Below are positions 20,671 through 29,015 of a stretch of 64,000 nucleotides of DNA, in pieces. The DNA comes from Streptosporangium sp. NBC_01756 (lineage in GTDB: Bacteria; Actinomycetota; Actinomycetes; Streptosporangiales; Streptosporangiaceae): NCBI RefSeq assembly GCF_035917975.1, contig NZ_CP109130.1, positions 2,666,001 to 2,730,000 of the forward strand, read 5' to 3'. The position numbers were made by a program, and so were the translations under genes. The notes under the pieces are model-generated. The model made no database searches, had not been told where the DNA came from, and worked only from the letters and a program-made list of their open reading frames with translations. Within the stretch, counting starts at the first letter, position 1, and each line of letters opens with the position of its first letter.

Positions 20671-21816
20671 ATGGTGATCGGTCGGGCGCTCGTCGCGGTG
20701 TCGGTACTGGTGGCGGTCACGGCTCCGGCCGCGCCGGCGGCCGCGGAGCCCGAGAAGTGCCAGCCCGAACGCGGCACCGGGACCATCGCGGAGTCGTGGG
20801 GCCAGCGGCGCCTCAACCTGCCCGACGTGTGGCAACTGACCAGAGGTGCCGGGGTGACCGTCGCGGTCGTCGACAGCGGCCTGGACACCTCGCACCCCCA
20901 GCTGACGAAGGGCACCACGGAAGACGTCACCGGCACCGGAGGACTCGACTGCTACGGCCACGGCACGGCGGTGGCCGGCATCATCGGCGCCGCCCCGGTG
21001 GCCGGCAGCCCCTTCGTCGGGGTGGCGCCGTCGGTGAAGCTGATCTCCGTCAAACACACCACCGGCCGCGAGGGAGACGTCGGCAAACTGGCCCAGGCCA
21101 TCGTGAAGGCCGCCGAACTCGGCGCCGGTGTGATCAACGTGTCGGTCGCGGCGAGCGACCAGCCCGATCTGCGCGCCGCGGTGCGCTACGCGTTGGCCAA
21201 GGACGTCGTGGTGGTCGCCGCGGTCGGCAACGTCGAAAACGACGCCCCGCCCGGCCCCGTCTACCCGGCCTCCTACCCCGGGGTCCTGTCCGTCGGCTCG
21301 GCCGGCCCCGACGGAAGGCGGGTCGACTCCTCGAACCCGATCACGCCCGTCACCGTGCTGGCTCCGGGCATAGACCTCACCGCCCCCTGGCCCTTCCGGG
21401 TCTACAAGGACAAGCTGGTGGGCACCAGCTTCGCCTCGGCGTATGTGAGCGGGACCGTGGCGCTGGTCCGCTCCCGCCATCCGACGCTGACCAACGAGGA
21501 GGTACGGCGGCGCGTCGAGCTCACCGCCGACGGCGGCTCGGGGACCGGAAGCGGCGCGGGCATGGTCAATCCGCTGCTGGCGGTCTCGGCGATCGTGCCC
21601 TCCGAGACGGTCGCACTCGCACCGCAGGAGCCCGCGCCGCTGCCGGCCGACGCGATCCGGCTCGCGCCGCCGAAGGACTCCCGGAGCATCTCGATCGCGA
21701 CCTGGGTCGCCCTGCTCGCGCTGGCGGCGGCCATGGCGATAACGCTGGGTAGCATCGCGATTCCGCTGGGAAGACGCCGCAGGTGGCAGCCGGGGCCCCT
21801 GGAGAACGGTCTGTGA
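20671..21816 (+). CDS. mycP: mycosin-like membrane subtilase of type VII secretion
   Basis: About 381 residues. A signal peptide (VAVSVLVAVTAPAAPAAAEP) precedes a subtilisin domain with the triad Asp68 (VVDSGLD), His97 (CYGHGTAVAG) and Ser253 (GTSFASAYVSG). One C-terminal membrane helix (WVALLALAAAMAITLGSIAIPLG) and a short basic tail anchor it. This is the MycP layout: a protease on the outer face of the membrane that stabilises the ESX/T7SS core complex and cleaves selected substrates. AGGGGG precedes the ATG. It heads a plus-strand run with the two pseudokinase genes and eccB. Confidence 0.93.
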   Translation: MVIGRALVAVSVLVAVTAPAAPAAAEPEKCQPERGTGTIAESWGQRRLNLPDVWQLTRGAGVTVAVVDSGLDTSHPQLTKGTTEDVTGTGGLDCYGHGTAVAGIIGAAPVAGSPFVGVAPSVKLISVKHTTGREGDVGKLAQAIVKAAELGAGVINVSVAASDQPDLRAAVRYALAKDVVVVAAVGNVENDAPPGPVYPASYPGVLSVGSAGPDGRRVDSSNPITPVTVLAPGIDLTAPWPFRVYKDKLVGTSFASAYVSGTVALVRSRHPTLTNEEVRRRVELTADGGSGTGSGAGMVNPLLAVSAIVPSETVALAPQEPAPLPADAIRLAPPKDSRSISIATWVALLALAAAMAITLGSIAIPLGRRRRWQPGPLENGL

Positions 21817-21892
21817 AAGAGATGTGAAATCGGTGAACGAGAGGTCCGACATTTGCTTTGATATACGCGGATAAACCTATCAGTAGCTTTAA

Positions 21893-22706
21893 CGGTAGTT
21901 GAGGTGGAAGGAATGCAATGGGGGATTTGAACCCATTACTGCCCGAGGATCCGGAACGCGTTGGCGTTCACATCCTCGTCGGGCGACTCAGCCAGGACCC
22001 TCAGCAGGCCGTGTACCTAGGTCACCTGCCCGACGAGGACACCCTCCGCGTCATCCGCGTGCTCGCCCCCCGCCCGGAGGCCACACCCCAGGCCCGCGAG
22101 CAGATCACCAACGGACTACACGCCGCCAAACGCGTCTCCGGCGCCCACACCGCCAAACTCATCGACGTCGGCTGGTTCGACGACGCCCCCTACATCGTCC
22201 GCGAACACGTCGAAGGCCGCACCCTCCGCGAAGCCGTCACCACCGACGGCCCACTGACCGGCGACGCCCTCGAACGCCTGGCCATCGGCACCCTCACCGC
22301 ACTCACCGCCGTCCACCTGGCCGGCCTCACCCACGGCGCCCTCACCCCCGACACCGTGATCCTCGGCCCCGACGGACCCCGCGTCTGCGACATCGGCCTC
22401 AACCTCACCACCCCCGAACCCGACTACCGCGCCCCCGAACACCTCCACACCGAACTCAACCCCGGCAGCCCCCCCATCCCCGGCACCGGCACCGGCCGAC
22501 CCGGCGACCTCTTCTCCTGGGCCGCCACCCTCGCCTACGCCGCCACCGGCCAACCCCCCTTCCAAAACCAGCCCACCCACGTCATCGAAGGCCCCGCCAA
22601 CCTCACCGGAATCCCCCCGGAACTGGCCCCCCTCCTCATCGCCTGCCTCGACAAATGGCCCGCCCAACGCCCCGACACCAAAACCGCCATGCTCCGCCTC
22701 CTCGGC
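21893..22706. repeat. 814-bp repeat, copy 1 (5' end of first pseudokinase gene)
   Basis: From CGGTAGTTGAGGTGG just upstream of the start to CTCGGC near codon 263, this stretch appears identical, base for base, to 24325-25138. Even the alternative reading frames give identical translations, so synonymous sites match too. Confidence 0.93.
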
Positions 22707-24101
22707 GAGGAATCGGCGATCCAGATCACCGGGGACGACGAGTGGCAGGACGAGGTGCTGGCGGCCGTACCGCAGCAGCCCGTCTCCGAGCAGCCCCATC
22801 CGACCGCGCCGTCCGGCTGGGGCGCACCGCCGCTCCCGCGGGACGCGCCCCCGGCACAGACGACGTTCGTGCTCCAGGGGGCGGCTCAGTCCGCCGACCG
22901 CCCGAAGAAGAAGGGCGGCGTCTCCCTGGTGCTGGCCGCCTGCGTCGGTGTGGTCGCCCTGTTGTCCGGGCTCGGCCTGTGGGCCGCCGGAAGCTACTCC
23001 TCCCTCGGCGACACGCAGCAGGCGGCGGCCAACGAGGCGGCCCCCCATGCGTCGCTGGGGCTGGTCGACCAGTCCCAGAACCCGACGCAGGGCAACGTGA
23101 CCGGGAACGACAACGGGAACGGGAACGGGCAGGGCATCGGGAGCGAACCGACCGAGAAGGTGACCGTACCCTGGGTCTCCACGGCCGATCCGGAGGTCCC
23201 GGACGTCGGCCCCATGCAGCTGGCCACGGAGACCCCGGCGGTCCCGGTCCCGTCGCTGACCTCGTTCGTCACCCCGCCGCCGATCCCGCCGACCATCGCG
23301 CCCACGGTGCCGAGCACCACTCCGGCCCCCACCGCGACGGCCACCACCCAGGCACCGGCCACTCCGGCGCCGACCGCGACGGTCACCGCGACCGCCACCG
23401 CGACGACGACGGTCGAGCCGACCCCGGTGCCGACCGCCACCCCGAGCGAGCCGCCGACCCCGGAACCGAGCGCGACCCCGGCTCCGCAGCCGAGCGAGTC
23501 CGCCGCGCCGGAACCGAGCGCGAGTGAGACGCAGCCGGCTCCGGCACCGACGGCCACCGCCAAGCCGACGGCCAAGCCGACGGCCACGGCCACCGCCAAG
23601 CCGACCGCCAAGCCGACGGCCAAGCCGACGCCGACCCAGCCGACGGCCACGGCCAAGCCGAAGCCGACGGCCACGGCCACGGCGACGCCCCCTTCGACCC
23701 CGCCGACCATCAAGCCGACCTTGACCGCCAAGCCGACGCCGAAGCCCTCCGCGTCGACCCCGCCGCCTTCGCGTCCCAACCCCTACAGCCCGCAGCAGGT
23801 CTGCGGAGGCGGCTACTCCGTGCAGCGGTCTGCCTCCTTCAGCGGCGGCACCACCTACCAGCTCTACAACAACTCCACCGGCTCCAACTGCGTGGTCACC
23901 ATGAAGAGCGCCGGCGTCGGCACCGCCACCTCCGTCTTCGCCACCCTCGAAGTCCAGGGCGGCGGAACCAAGACCGACCGCGGCAACTACGAGTACTACG
24001 CCGGACCGGTCTACCTTCCCGCCAAGGGCAAATGCGTCCGCTTCTCCGGCGGCGGACCGGCCGGCAGCACCGGCACCGCCTCCTGGGCCAACTGCGGATG
24101 A
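21918..24101 (+). CDS. membrane pseudokinase with Pro/Thr-rich stalk and SapA-like C-terminal domain, copy 1
   Basis: 727 residues. Residues 1-265 have a Ser/Thr-kinase fold, but key residues are lost. The VAIK position reads LRVIRVL, the catalytic HRDLKPxN loop reads HGALTPDTVIL (no Asp), and DFG reads DIG. Kinase activity is therefore unlikely. One membrane helix (SLVLAACVGVVALLSGLGLWAAG) lies near residue 340. It leads to a long Pro/Thr/Ala/Lys stalk with PTAKPTAKPTA-type repeats. The last 110 residues (YSPQQVCGGGYSVQRS, LEVQGGG, YYAGPV, GKCVRFSGG) resemble spore-associated protein A of Streptomyces. It lies between mycP and eccB, so it may scaffold or signal for the T7SS. GGAAGG precedes the ATG. 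Confidence 0.88.
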   Translation: MGDLNPLLPEDPERVGVHILVGRLSQDPQQAVYLGHLPDEDTLRVIRVLAPRPEATPQAREQITNGLHAAKRVSGAHTAKLIDVGWFDDAPYIVREHVEGRTLREAVTTDGPLTGDALERLAIGTLTALTAVHLAGLTHGALTPDTVILGPDGPRVCDIGLNLTTPEPDYRAPEHLHTELNPGSPPIPGTGTGRPGDLFSWAATLAYAATGQPPFQNQPTHVIEGPANLTGIPPELAPLLIACLDKWPAQRPDTKTAMLRLLGEESAIQITGDDEWQDEVLAAVPQQPVSEQPHPTAPSGWGAPPLPRDAPPAQTTFVLQGAAQSADRPKKKGGVSLVLAACVGVVALLSGLGLWAAGSYSSLGDTQQAAANEAAPHASLGLVDQSQNPTQGNVTGNDNGNGNGQGIGSEPTEKVTVPWVSTADPEVPDVGPMQLATETPAVPVPSLTSFVTPPPIPPTIAPTVPSTTPAPTATATTQAPATPAPTATVTATATATTTVEPTPVPTATPSEPPTPEPSATPAPQPSESAAPEPSASETQPAPAPTATAKPTAKPTATATAKPTAKPTAKPTPTQPTATAKPKPTATATATPPSTPPTIKPTLTAKPTPKPSASTPPPSRPNPYSPQQVCGGGYSVQRSASFSGGTTYQLYNNSTGSNCVVTMKSAGVGTATSVFATLEVQGGGTKTDRGNYEYYAGPVYLPAKGKCVRFSGGGPAGSTGTASWANCG
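23763..24101. repeat. SapA-like domain repeat, copy 1
   Basis: The last 340 or so bases of the first pseudokinase gene are about 97 percent identical to 26282-26617. The few differences include GTCTAC versus GTCATC and a 3-bp length change near the stop. Confidence 0.9.
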
Positions 24102-24161
24102 CATCCCGGTCAACATCTGAACGGGACCGGAGCCCTCTCCTGACCTGACGGAATACCCGAT

Positions 24162-24196
24162 GAAGGCCCCCTCCCCCGGCCGGGGAGGGGGCCTTC
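24162..24196 (+). terminator. hairpin terminator between the two pseudokinase genes
   Basis: The 15 bases at 24162-24176 (GAAGGCCCCCTCCCC) pair perfectly with 24182-24196 around a 5-base loop. It lies 60 bp after the first stop. The second copy therefore probably has its own promoter within 24200-24330. Confidence 0.8.
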
Positions 24197-24324
24197 GCCA
24201 TGGTCCGGGCAGCTTACGGACGAAGGCGGCGAGCGAGCCGGAGCGGAGCCAGCGTCCGAAACCGGAGATACGGATGTGACATCTTTGGTTAAATACTGCT
24301 AGTTGGACCGATGGTGACAGTTAT

Positions 24325-25138
24325 CGGTAGTTGAGGTGGAAGGAATGCAATGGGGGATTTGAACCCATTACTGCCCGAGGATCCGGAACGCGTTGGCGTT
24401 CACATCCTCGTCGGGCGACTCAGCCAGGACCCTCAGCAGGCCGTGTACCTAGGTCACCTGCCCGACGAGGACACCCTCCGCGTCATCCGCGTGCTCGCCC
24501 CCCGCCCGGAGGCCACACCCCAGGCCCGCGAGCAGATCACCAACGGACTACACGCCGCCAAACGCGTCTCCGGCGCCCACACCGCCAAACTCATCGACGT
24601 CGGCTGGTTCGACGACGCCCCCTACATCGTCCGCGAACACGTCGAAGGCCGCACCCTCCGCGAAGCCGTCACCACCGACGGCCCACTGACCGGCGACGCC
24701 CTCGAACGCCTGGCCATCGGCACCCTCACCGCACTCACCGCCGTCCACCTGGCCGGCCTCACCCACGGCGCCCTCACCCCCGACACCGTGATCCTCGGCC
24801 CCGACGGACCCCGCGTCTGCGACATCGGCCTCAACCTCACCACCCCCGAACCCGACTACCGCGCCCCCGAACACCTCCACACCGAACTCAACCCCGGCAG
24901 CCCCCCCATCCCCGGCACCGGCACCGGCCGACCCGGCGACCTCTTCTCCTGGGCCGCCACCCTCGCCTACGCCGCCACCGGCCAACCCCCCTTCCAAAAC
25001 CAGCCCACCCACGTCATCGAAGGCCCCGCCAACCTCACCGGAATCCCCCCGGAACTGGCCCCCCTCCTCATCGCCTGCCTCGACAAATGGCCCGCCCAAC
25101 GCCCCGACACCAAAACCGCCATGCTCCGCCTCCTCGGC
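24325..25138. repeat. 814-bp repeat, copy 2 (5' end of second pseudokinase gene)
   Basis: Second copy of 21893-22706, offset 2432 bp, with no mismatch seen. It includes the ribosome-binding site but not the region further upstream, which differs. Confidence 0.93.
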
Positions 25139-26617
25139 AAGGAGCCGACGGTCCAGACCGGCGGGGAGAATCGGGAGGGCCGTACGGCCGGCGCCGAAGC
25201 GGCACAGGGCTCTCCGGACGGGACCGGACCCGCAGCGGGAACCGCTCCGCTCGCCGAGACCGGAACCGGGACCGTGACGCCACAGCCGGTGACGCCGCAG
25301 CCGGTGACGGCGCCCGCCTGGGGCGCTCCGGCGCTGCCGGCCGATGCTCCTCCCGCGAACACCGCGCTACCGATGGACGGTCCTCCCGCGCAGCCGGCGT
25401 CGCCGGCCGCACCGGCCGGGAAGCGGCCGAAGAGCGGTCGCTTCCTGCTCGTGCCCGCCGCCTGTGTCGGCGTGTTCGTCCTGCTGTCCGGGCTCGGAGT
25501 ATGGGTCGCCGGAAGCTCCACTTCGCTCGGCGACACGCAGCAGGCCGCGGCCAACGAGAAGATCATCGACGTCCTCTCAGCACCGGCGGTCCAGCAGCAG
25601 CGCGGGGATGCCCCCGTAGGCCCAGTAGACAAGGTGATCACGCCCGGAGGCACCACGGCCGATCCGCAGGTCCCGGACATCGGCCCCATGCAGCTGCCCA
25701 AGGAGAGCCCCGCGGTCCCGTCGCCGATCGCATCCGTCGCCCTGCCGCCGATCACGGTGCCCACAGGACCGGTGCCGACGATTCCGGTGCCGACGGCGGC
25801 GGCGCCCAGGAAACCGGGTACCGGAAAGTCCCCTGCGCCGACGGCCAAGTCCAAGAAGGCACCCAAGAGCACGGGGAGTCCCAAGTCCGGCCGTACGGCC
25901 AAGCCGACCGCCAAGCCGACCAGCCGGACGGGCAAGCCGACCGCCAGACCGACCAGTCGGCCGACCGCCAAACCCACTTCGACGCGAGCTCCCAAGACGG
26001 ACCCGACGCAGAAGCCCTCGCAGGCTCCAAAGCCGACCAAATCCGCGCAGCCCACCAAGTCCGCGCAGCCCACCAAACCGGCGCAGCCGACCAAATCCGC
26101 GCAGCCCACCAAACCGGCGCAGCCGACCAAGTCCGCGCAGCCCACCAAGTCGGCGAAGCCCAGCACCGCGCCGAAACCGACACCGAAACCGACGCCCAAG
26201 CCGACGCCGAAGCCGACACCTAAGCCAACGCCGAAGCCGACGCCCAAGCCGACACCGAAACCGACGCCCAAGCCGACACCACCGCCTTCGCGTCCCAACC
26301 CCTACAGCCCGCAGCAGGTCTGCGGAGGCGGCTACTCCGTGCAGCGGTCTGCCTCCTTCAGCGGCGGCACCACCTACCAGCTCTACAACAACTCCACCGG
26401 CTCCAACTGCGTGGTCACCATGAAGAGCGCCGGTGTGGGCACCGCCACCTCTGTCTTCGCCACCCTCGAAGTCCAGGGCGGCGGAAGCAAGACCGACCGC
26501 GGCAACTACGAGTACTACGCCGGACCGGTCATCCTTCCCGCCAAGGGCAAATGCGTCCGCTTCTCCGGCGGCGGCCCGGCCGGCAGCACCAGCGCCGCCT
26601 GGGCCAACTGCGGATGA
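24350..26617 (+). CDS. membrane pseudokinase with Pro/Lys-rich stalk and SapA-like C-terminal domain, copy 2
   Basis: 755 residues. Residues 1-263 are identical to the first copy, with the same missing catalytic residues. The juxtamembrane part and membrane helix (FLLVPAACVGVFVLLSGLGVWVAG) have diverged. The stalk is built from different repeats: PTKSAQ and PTKPAQ blocks, then about ten PKPTPKPTP units. The last 110 residues are again SapA-like and nearly identical to copy 1. In actinomycetes SapA is a spore-surface protein of unknown mechanism. A cytoplasmic pseudokinase joined through a wall-spanning stalk to such a domain could link the T7SS to the envelope, which is inference. eccB follows 81 bp downstream. 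Confidence 0.88.
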   Translation: MGDLNPLLPEDPERVGVHILVGRLSQDPQQAVYLGHLPDEDTLRVIRVLAPRPEATPQAREQITNGLHAAKRVSGAHTAKLIDVGWFDDAPYIVREHVEGRTLREAVTTDGPLTGDALERLAIGTLTALTAVHLAGLTHGALTPDTVILGPDGPRVCDIGLNLTTPEPDYRAPEHLHTELNPGSPPIPGTGTGRPGDLFSWAATLAYAATGQPPFQNQPTHVIEGPANLTGIPPELAPLLIACLDKWPAQRPDTKTAMLRLLGKEPTVQTGGENREGRTAGAEAAQGSPDGTGPAAGTAPLAETGTGTVTPQPVTPQPVTAPAWGAPALPADAPPANTALPMDGPPAQPASPAAPAGKRPKSGRFLLVPAACVGVFVLLSGLGVWVAGSSTSLGDTQQAAANEKIIDVLSAPAVQQQRGDAPVGPVDKVITPGGTTADPQVPDIGPMQLPKESPAVPSPIASVALPPITVPTGPVPTIPVPTAAAPRKPGTGKSPAPTAKSKKAPKSTGSPKSGRTAKPTAKPTSRTGKPTARPTSRPTAKPTSTRAPKTDPTQKPSQAPKPTKSAQPTKSAQPTKPAQPTKSAQPTKPAQPTKSAQPTKSAKPSTAPKPTPKPTPKPTPKPTPKPTPKPTPKPTPKPTPKPTPPPSRPNPYSPQQVCGGGYSVQRSASFSGGTTYQLYNNSTGSNCVVTMKSAGVGTATSVFATLEVQGGGSKTDRGNYEYYAGPVILPAKGKCVRFSGGGPAGSTSAAWANCG
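26282..26617. repeat. SapA-like domain repeat, copy 2
   Basis: Partner of 23763-24101. The two homologous ends enclose a linker of unrelated length and sequence, which fits gene conversion or purifying selection acting on the ends only. Confidence 0.9.
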
Positions 26618-26698
26618 CGTCCCGGGCGCGGTGAGACCATTCCTTGATCACGCTTCTATGCTGATCGGTGACACCGCGCCCGGCGAAGTGGAGGTGAG

Positions 26699-28144
26699 AT
26701 GCAGACCCGTCGCGATCTTTATCAGGCGTACAAGCTGATGACTCAGCGGATGGGCCTGGCCCTGCTCCAGGGGGAGCCGGACCTGGCGGAGTCACCGATG
26801 CGCAGACAGAACGTGGCGATGTTCGGCGGCATCCTGGTCGCGGTGCTGGTGGCCGCCGTCTTCGGCATATTGGGCCTGCTCCGTCCGGGCAACGCGACCG
26901 CCCTCACCGACCCGGGGACCGTGATCGTGGAGGAGGAGACAGGCGCCACCTTCGTCTACAGCGATCCGCAGAAGAAGATGATCCCCGTCACCAACGTGAC
27001 CTCCGCCAGGCTGCTGCTGGGCGACCAGGAGGTGAAGGTGCGCACGGTCACCGCCGCCTCGCTCGCGAAGTACGCACGCGGCAAGCTGGTGGGCATCCAG
27101 GGCGCCCCCGAGTCGCTGCCCGCCCACGACCGCCTGATCCGCACCCCGTGGTCGGTGTGCGTCGCCGAGGGCGTGGACACCAACGGCGAGCGCAGGCCGT
27201 ACACCTCGCTGATCGGCGGGTACGGCGTCGGCGGCACCCCGATCGGGCAGAATACGGCCATGGTCGTCCATGAGGGCGGGCAGGCCTGGCTGCTCTGGGC
27301 GGACCGGCGGTTGCGCGTGCCCGTCAGGGGCGTGCGGGCGCTGACCCAGGAACAGCCTCGCCAGGTCCCGGCGGCCTGGCTCAACGCGCTGCCCGAAGGA
27401 CAGGCCTTCCAGAGCCCGTCGATCCCGGGTCTCGGCCGAGCGATGCGCGGGCCCGACGGCAGGAGGTCCGCGGTGGGCAGGGTCTACACCGTGCCGGCGG
27501 TGACCGGTGGACCGGTGAAGTGGTACGTCCTGCTCGCCGACGGCCTGGCGGACCTCACCCCGACGCAGGCCACCCTGCTGCTGGCGGACCCCGCCATCAA
27601 GAAGGCGTACGGCACCGCGGAGCCGCTGCCGGGCGAGCTGGCTCCCGCGACCGCGAACGGGGCGCGGCAGTCGGCCACCCGCCTGGACGGCAGCGGGCTG
27701 CCCACCACCATGCCGAGGATCACCCCGTCGTCGCCGACCAGCCCCCTCTGCGCCGTCTACTCCGATACGGAGCACGGCTCGACCCGGGCGTCGTTGACGG
27801 TCGGCAGCACCGCGCCGATCCCCCAGCCCCCCAAGGGATGGTTCAACCAGAGCACGGTCGACCAGGTGACGCTCTCGCCCGGTTACGGCGCCCTGGTGGG
27901 GGTGCTGCCGGGGAACGGCCGGACGGACGCGGTGACGTCGCTCTACCTGATCGGCGACCAGGGGCGGCGGCACGCCATCCTGTCCGCGGATGTGCTGTCG
28001 CGTCTCGGCTACGCGGCGGAGGACATCGCCCCGCTTCCGGCGCAGCTCGTGCACCTGATCCCCGAGGGGCCCGCGCTCGACCCCGCAGCCGCTCTCAATC
28101 CCGTCCAGGCCAACCCGGCTGCGACGACTCCCCCGCAGCGGTAG
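26699..28144 (+). CDS. eccB: T7SS core component EccB
   Basis: 481 residues. The N-terminus MQTRRDLYQAYKLMTQRM, with a short cytoplasmic stretch, is the EccB signature. It is followed by one membrane helix (VAMFGGILVAVLVAAVFGILGLL) and a large extracellular domain. Two Cys (SVCVAEG and SPLCAVYSD) probably form the conserved disulfide, and the C-terminus is Pro/Ala-rich. EccB is a core subunit of the ESX membrane complex with EccC and EccD. GAGGTGAG overlaps the spacing to the ATG. It is the last plus-strand gene of the mycP group. Confidence 0.95.
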   Translation: MQTRRDLYQAYKLMTQRMGLALLQGEPDLAESPMRRQNVAMFGGILVAVLVAAVFGILGLLRPGNATALTDPGTVIVEEETGATFVYSDPQKKMIPVTNVTSARLLLGDQEVKVRTVTAASLAKYARGKLVGIQGAPESLPAHDRLIRTPWSVCVAEGVDTNGERRPYTSLIGGYGVGGTPIGQNTAMVVHEGGQAWLLWADRRLRVPVRGVRALTQEQPRQVPAAWLNALPEGQAFQSPSIPGLGRAMRGPDGRRSAVGRVYTVPAVTGGPVKWYVLLADGLADLTPTQATLLLADPAIKKAYGTAEPLPGELAPATANGARQSATRLDGSGLPTTMPRITPSSPTSPLCAVYSDTEHGSTRASLTVGSTAPIPQPPKGWFNQSTVDQVTLSPGYGALVGVLPGNGRTDAVTSLYLIGDQGRRHAILSADVLSRLGYAAEDIAPLPAQLVHLIPEGPALDPAAALNPVQANPAATTPPQR

Positions 28145-28167
28145 GCACCCGGGTGTCCACCGCTTCC

Positions 28168-28200
28168 GCGGGCCCCGCGCCGTATTGGCACGGGGCCTGC
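28168..28200. terminator. hairpin between convergent eccB and the 28263 gene
   Basis: 28168-28181 pairs with 28187-28200 (GC-rich 14-bp stem, one G-U and one mismatch) around the 5-base loop GTATT. It lies between two convergent stops, so it can serve both strands. Confidence 0.7.
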
Positions 28201-28262
28201 GGGATGTGACGCCGGCCGACACCGGGAACGACGCCGCCCGTCGGCGGTGACAGCCTCGCGGC

Positions 28263-28982
28263 CTAAGCGATGACCTTCTTCTTCAGGCTGTGCGACTTCT
28301 TGTCGTACTGCAGGCCTGCCTGGGTGAAGTCAGGCTCCTTCTCCGGCAGGGCCTTCATCCCCATGAACAGATGCTTCTGGTCATACTGGAAGCCGTTGAC
28401 CGCTGCGAGGACGGCCCCGGCGCCGGCGACGAGCGTCATCTTCCTCGTGACGACGGCTTTGACGACGCTGTCGATCCGGTTGAGGACGGGGTCGATCATA
28501 CGATCCACCACCGCCTTGAACTGAGGGAAGGGGCGGCTGATGAGGTAGGCCGTCATCAGCGAGGTCATCGCCGTGGCCACCGTGGCGGCGAAGTAGGCAC
28601 CCGCGTGGTAGGCGACCGCGGTCTGGTCAAGGGTGTCGGCTGCGCAGGTGCGATACTTATGGTCCTCGTCCAGCGCCGCAAGGAGTTCGTCCGCCGCGGC
28701 GTTGAAGGTGTCAGCGGCTTCGCCCTCCCAGTGCTTGTCCGCCTTGATCTTGTTCTTCAGGCTGGTTATCTCATCCCTGATGCGATGGACATCGGCCTCC
28801 GTGCCGCTCTTGCCCTCACCCCGCCATTCCACCGCGCACTTCTTCATGCTGCCGGGGTTGGACACCATCAGGCCGATGGCCAGGGAGATGGCCAGCGCCT
28901 TCTTGCGTTTGAGGGTCAGTGCCGCCACGGTCGTCATCCCCGCCGCCGCCGTGTATATCACGACGTCCTTCTCATACTCCAC
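28263..28982 (-). CDS. membrane WXG-type T7SS-associated protein with PDFTQA motif
   Basis: 239 residues, family not named by me. A hydrophobic N-terminal segment (IYTAAAGMTTVAALTL, then LAISLAIGLMVS) precedes a WXG100-like helical hairpin containing KHWEGEAADTFNAAADELL. Further hydrophobic helices (YFAATVATAMTSLMTAYLIS and LVAGAGAVLAAVNGF) follow, with a basic C-terminus after EPDFTQAGLQYDKK. The last motif recurs in the 34832 protein (APDFTQAAIE) and in altered form in the 36191 protein (VDFEQATID). GTG start with GGAGAGGAG upstream. It is the last gene of the minus-strand substrate operon, so it is probably secreted or inserted with the T7SS. Confidence 0.75.
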   Translation of the reverse strand: MEYEKDVVIYTAAAGMTTVAALTLKRKKALAISLAIGLMVSNPGSMKKCAVEWRGEGKSGTEADVHRIRDEITSLKNKIKADKHWEGEAADTFNAAADELLAALDEDHKYRTCAADTLDQTAVAYHAGAYFAATVATAMTSLMTAYLISRPFPQFKAVVDRMIDPVLNRIDSVVKAVVTRKMTLVAGAGAVLAAVNGFQYDQKHLFMGMKALPEKEPDFTQAGLQYDKKSHSLKKKVIA

Positions 28983-29015
28983 GACGACTCCTCTCCGTCC
29001 CGCCGCCCCGCCGTA

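Noticed and set aside
21899..23527. Arg/Pro/His-rich frames overlapping both pseudokinase genes (also at 24331)
   Set aside because: They are frame-shifted readings of the same C-rich DNA. Their composition is not protein-like and the kinase frame has recognisable motifs.
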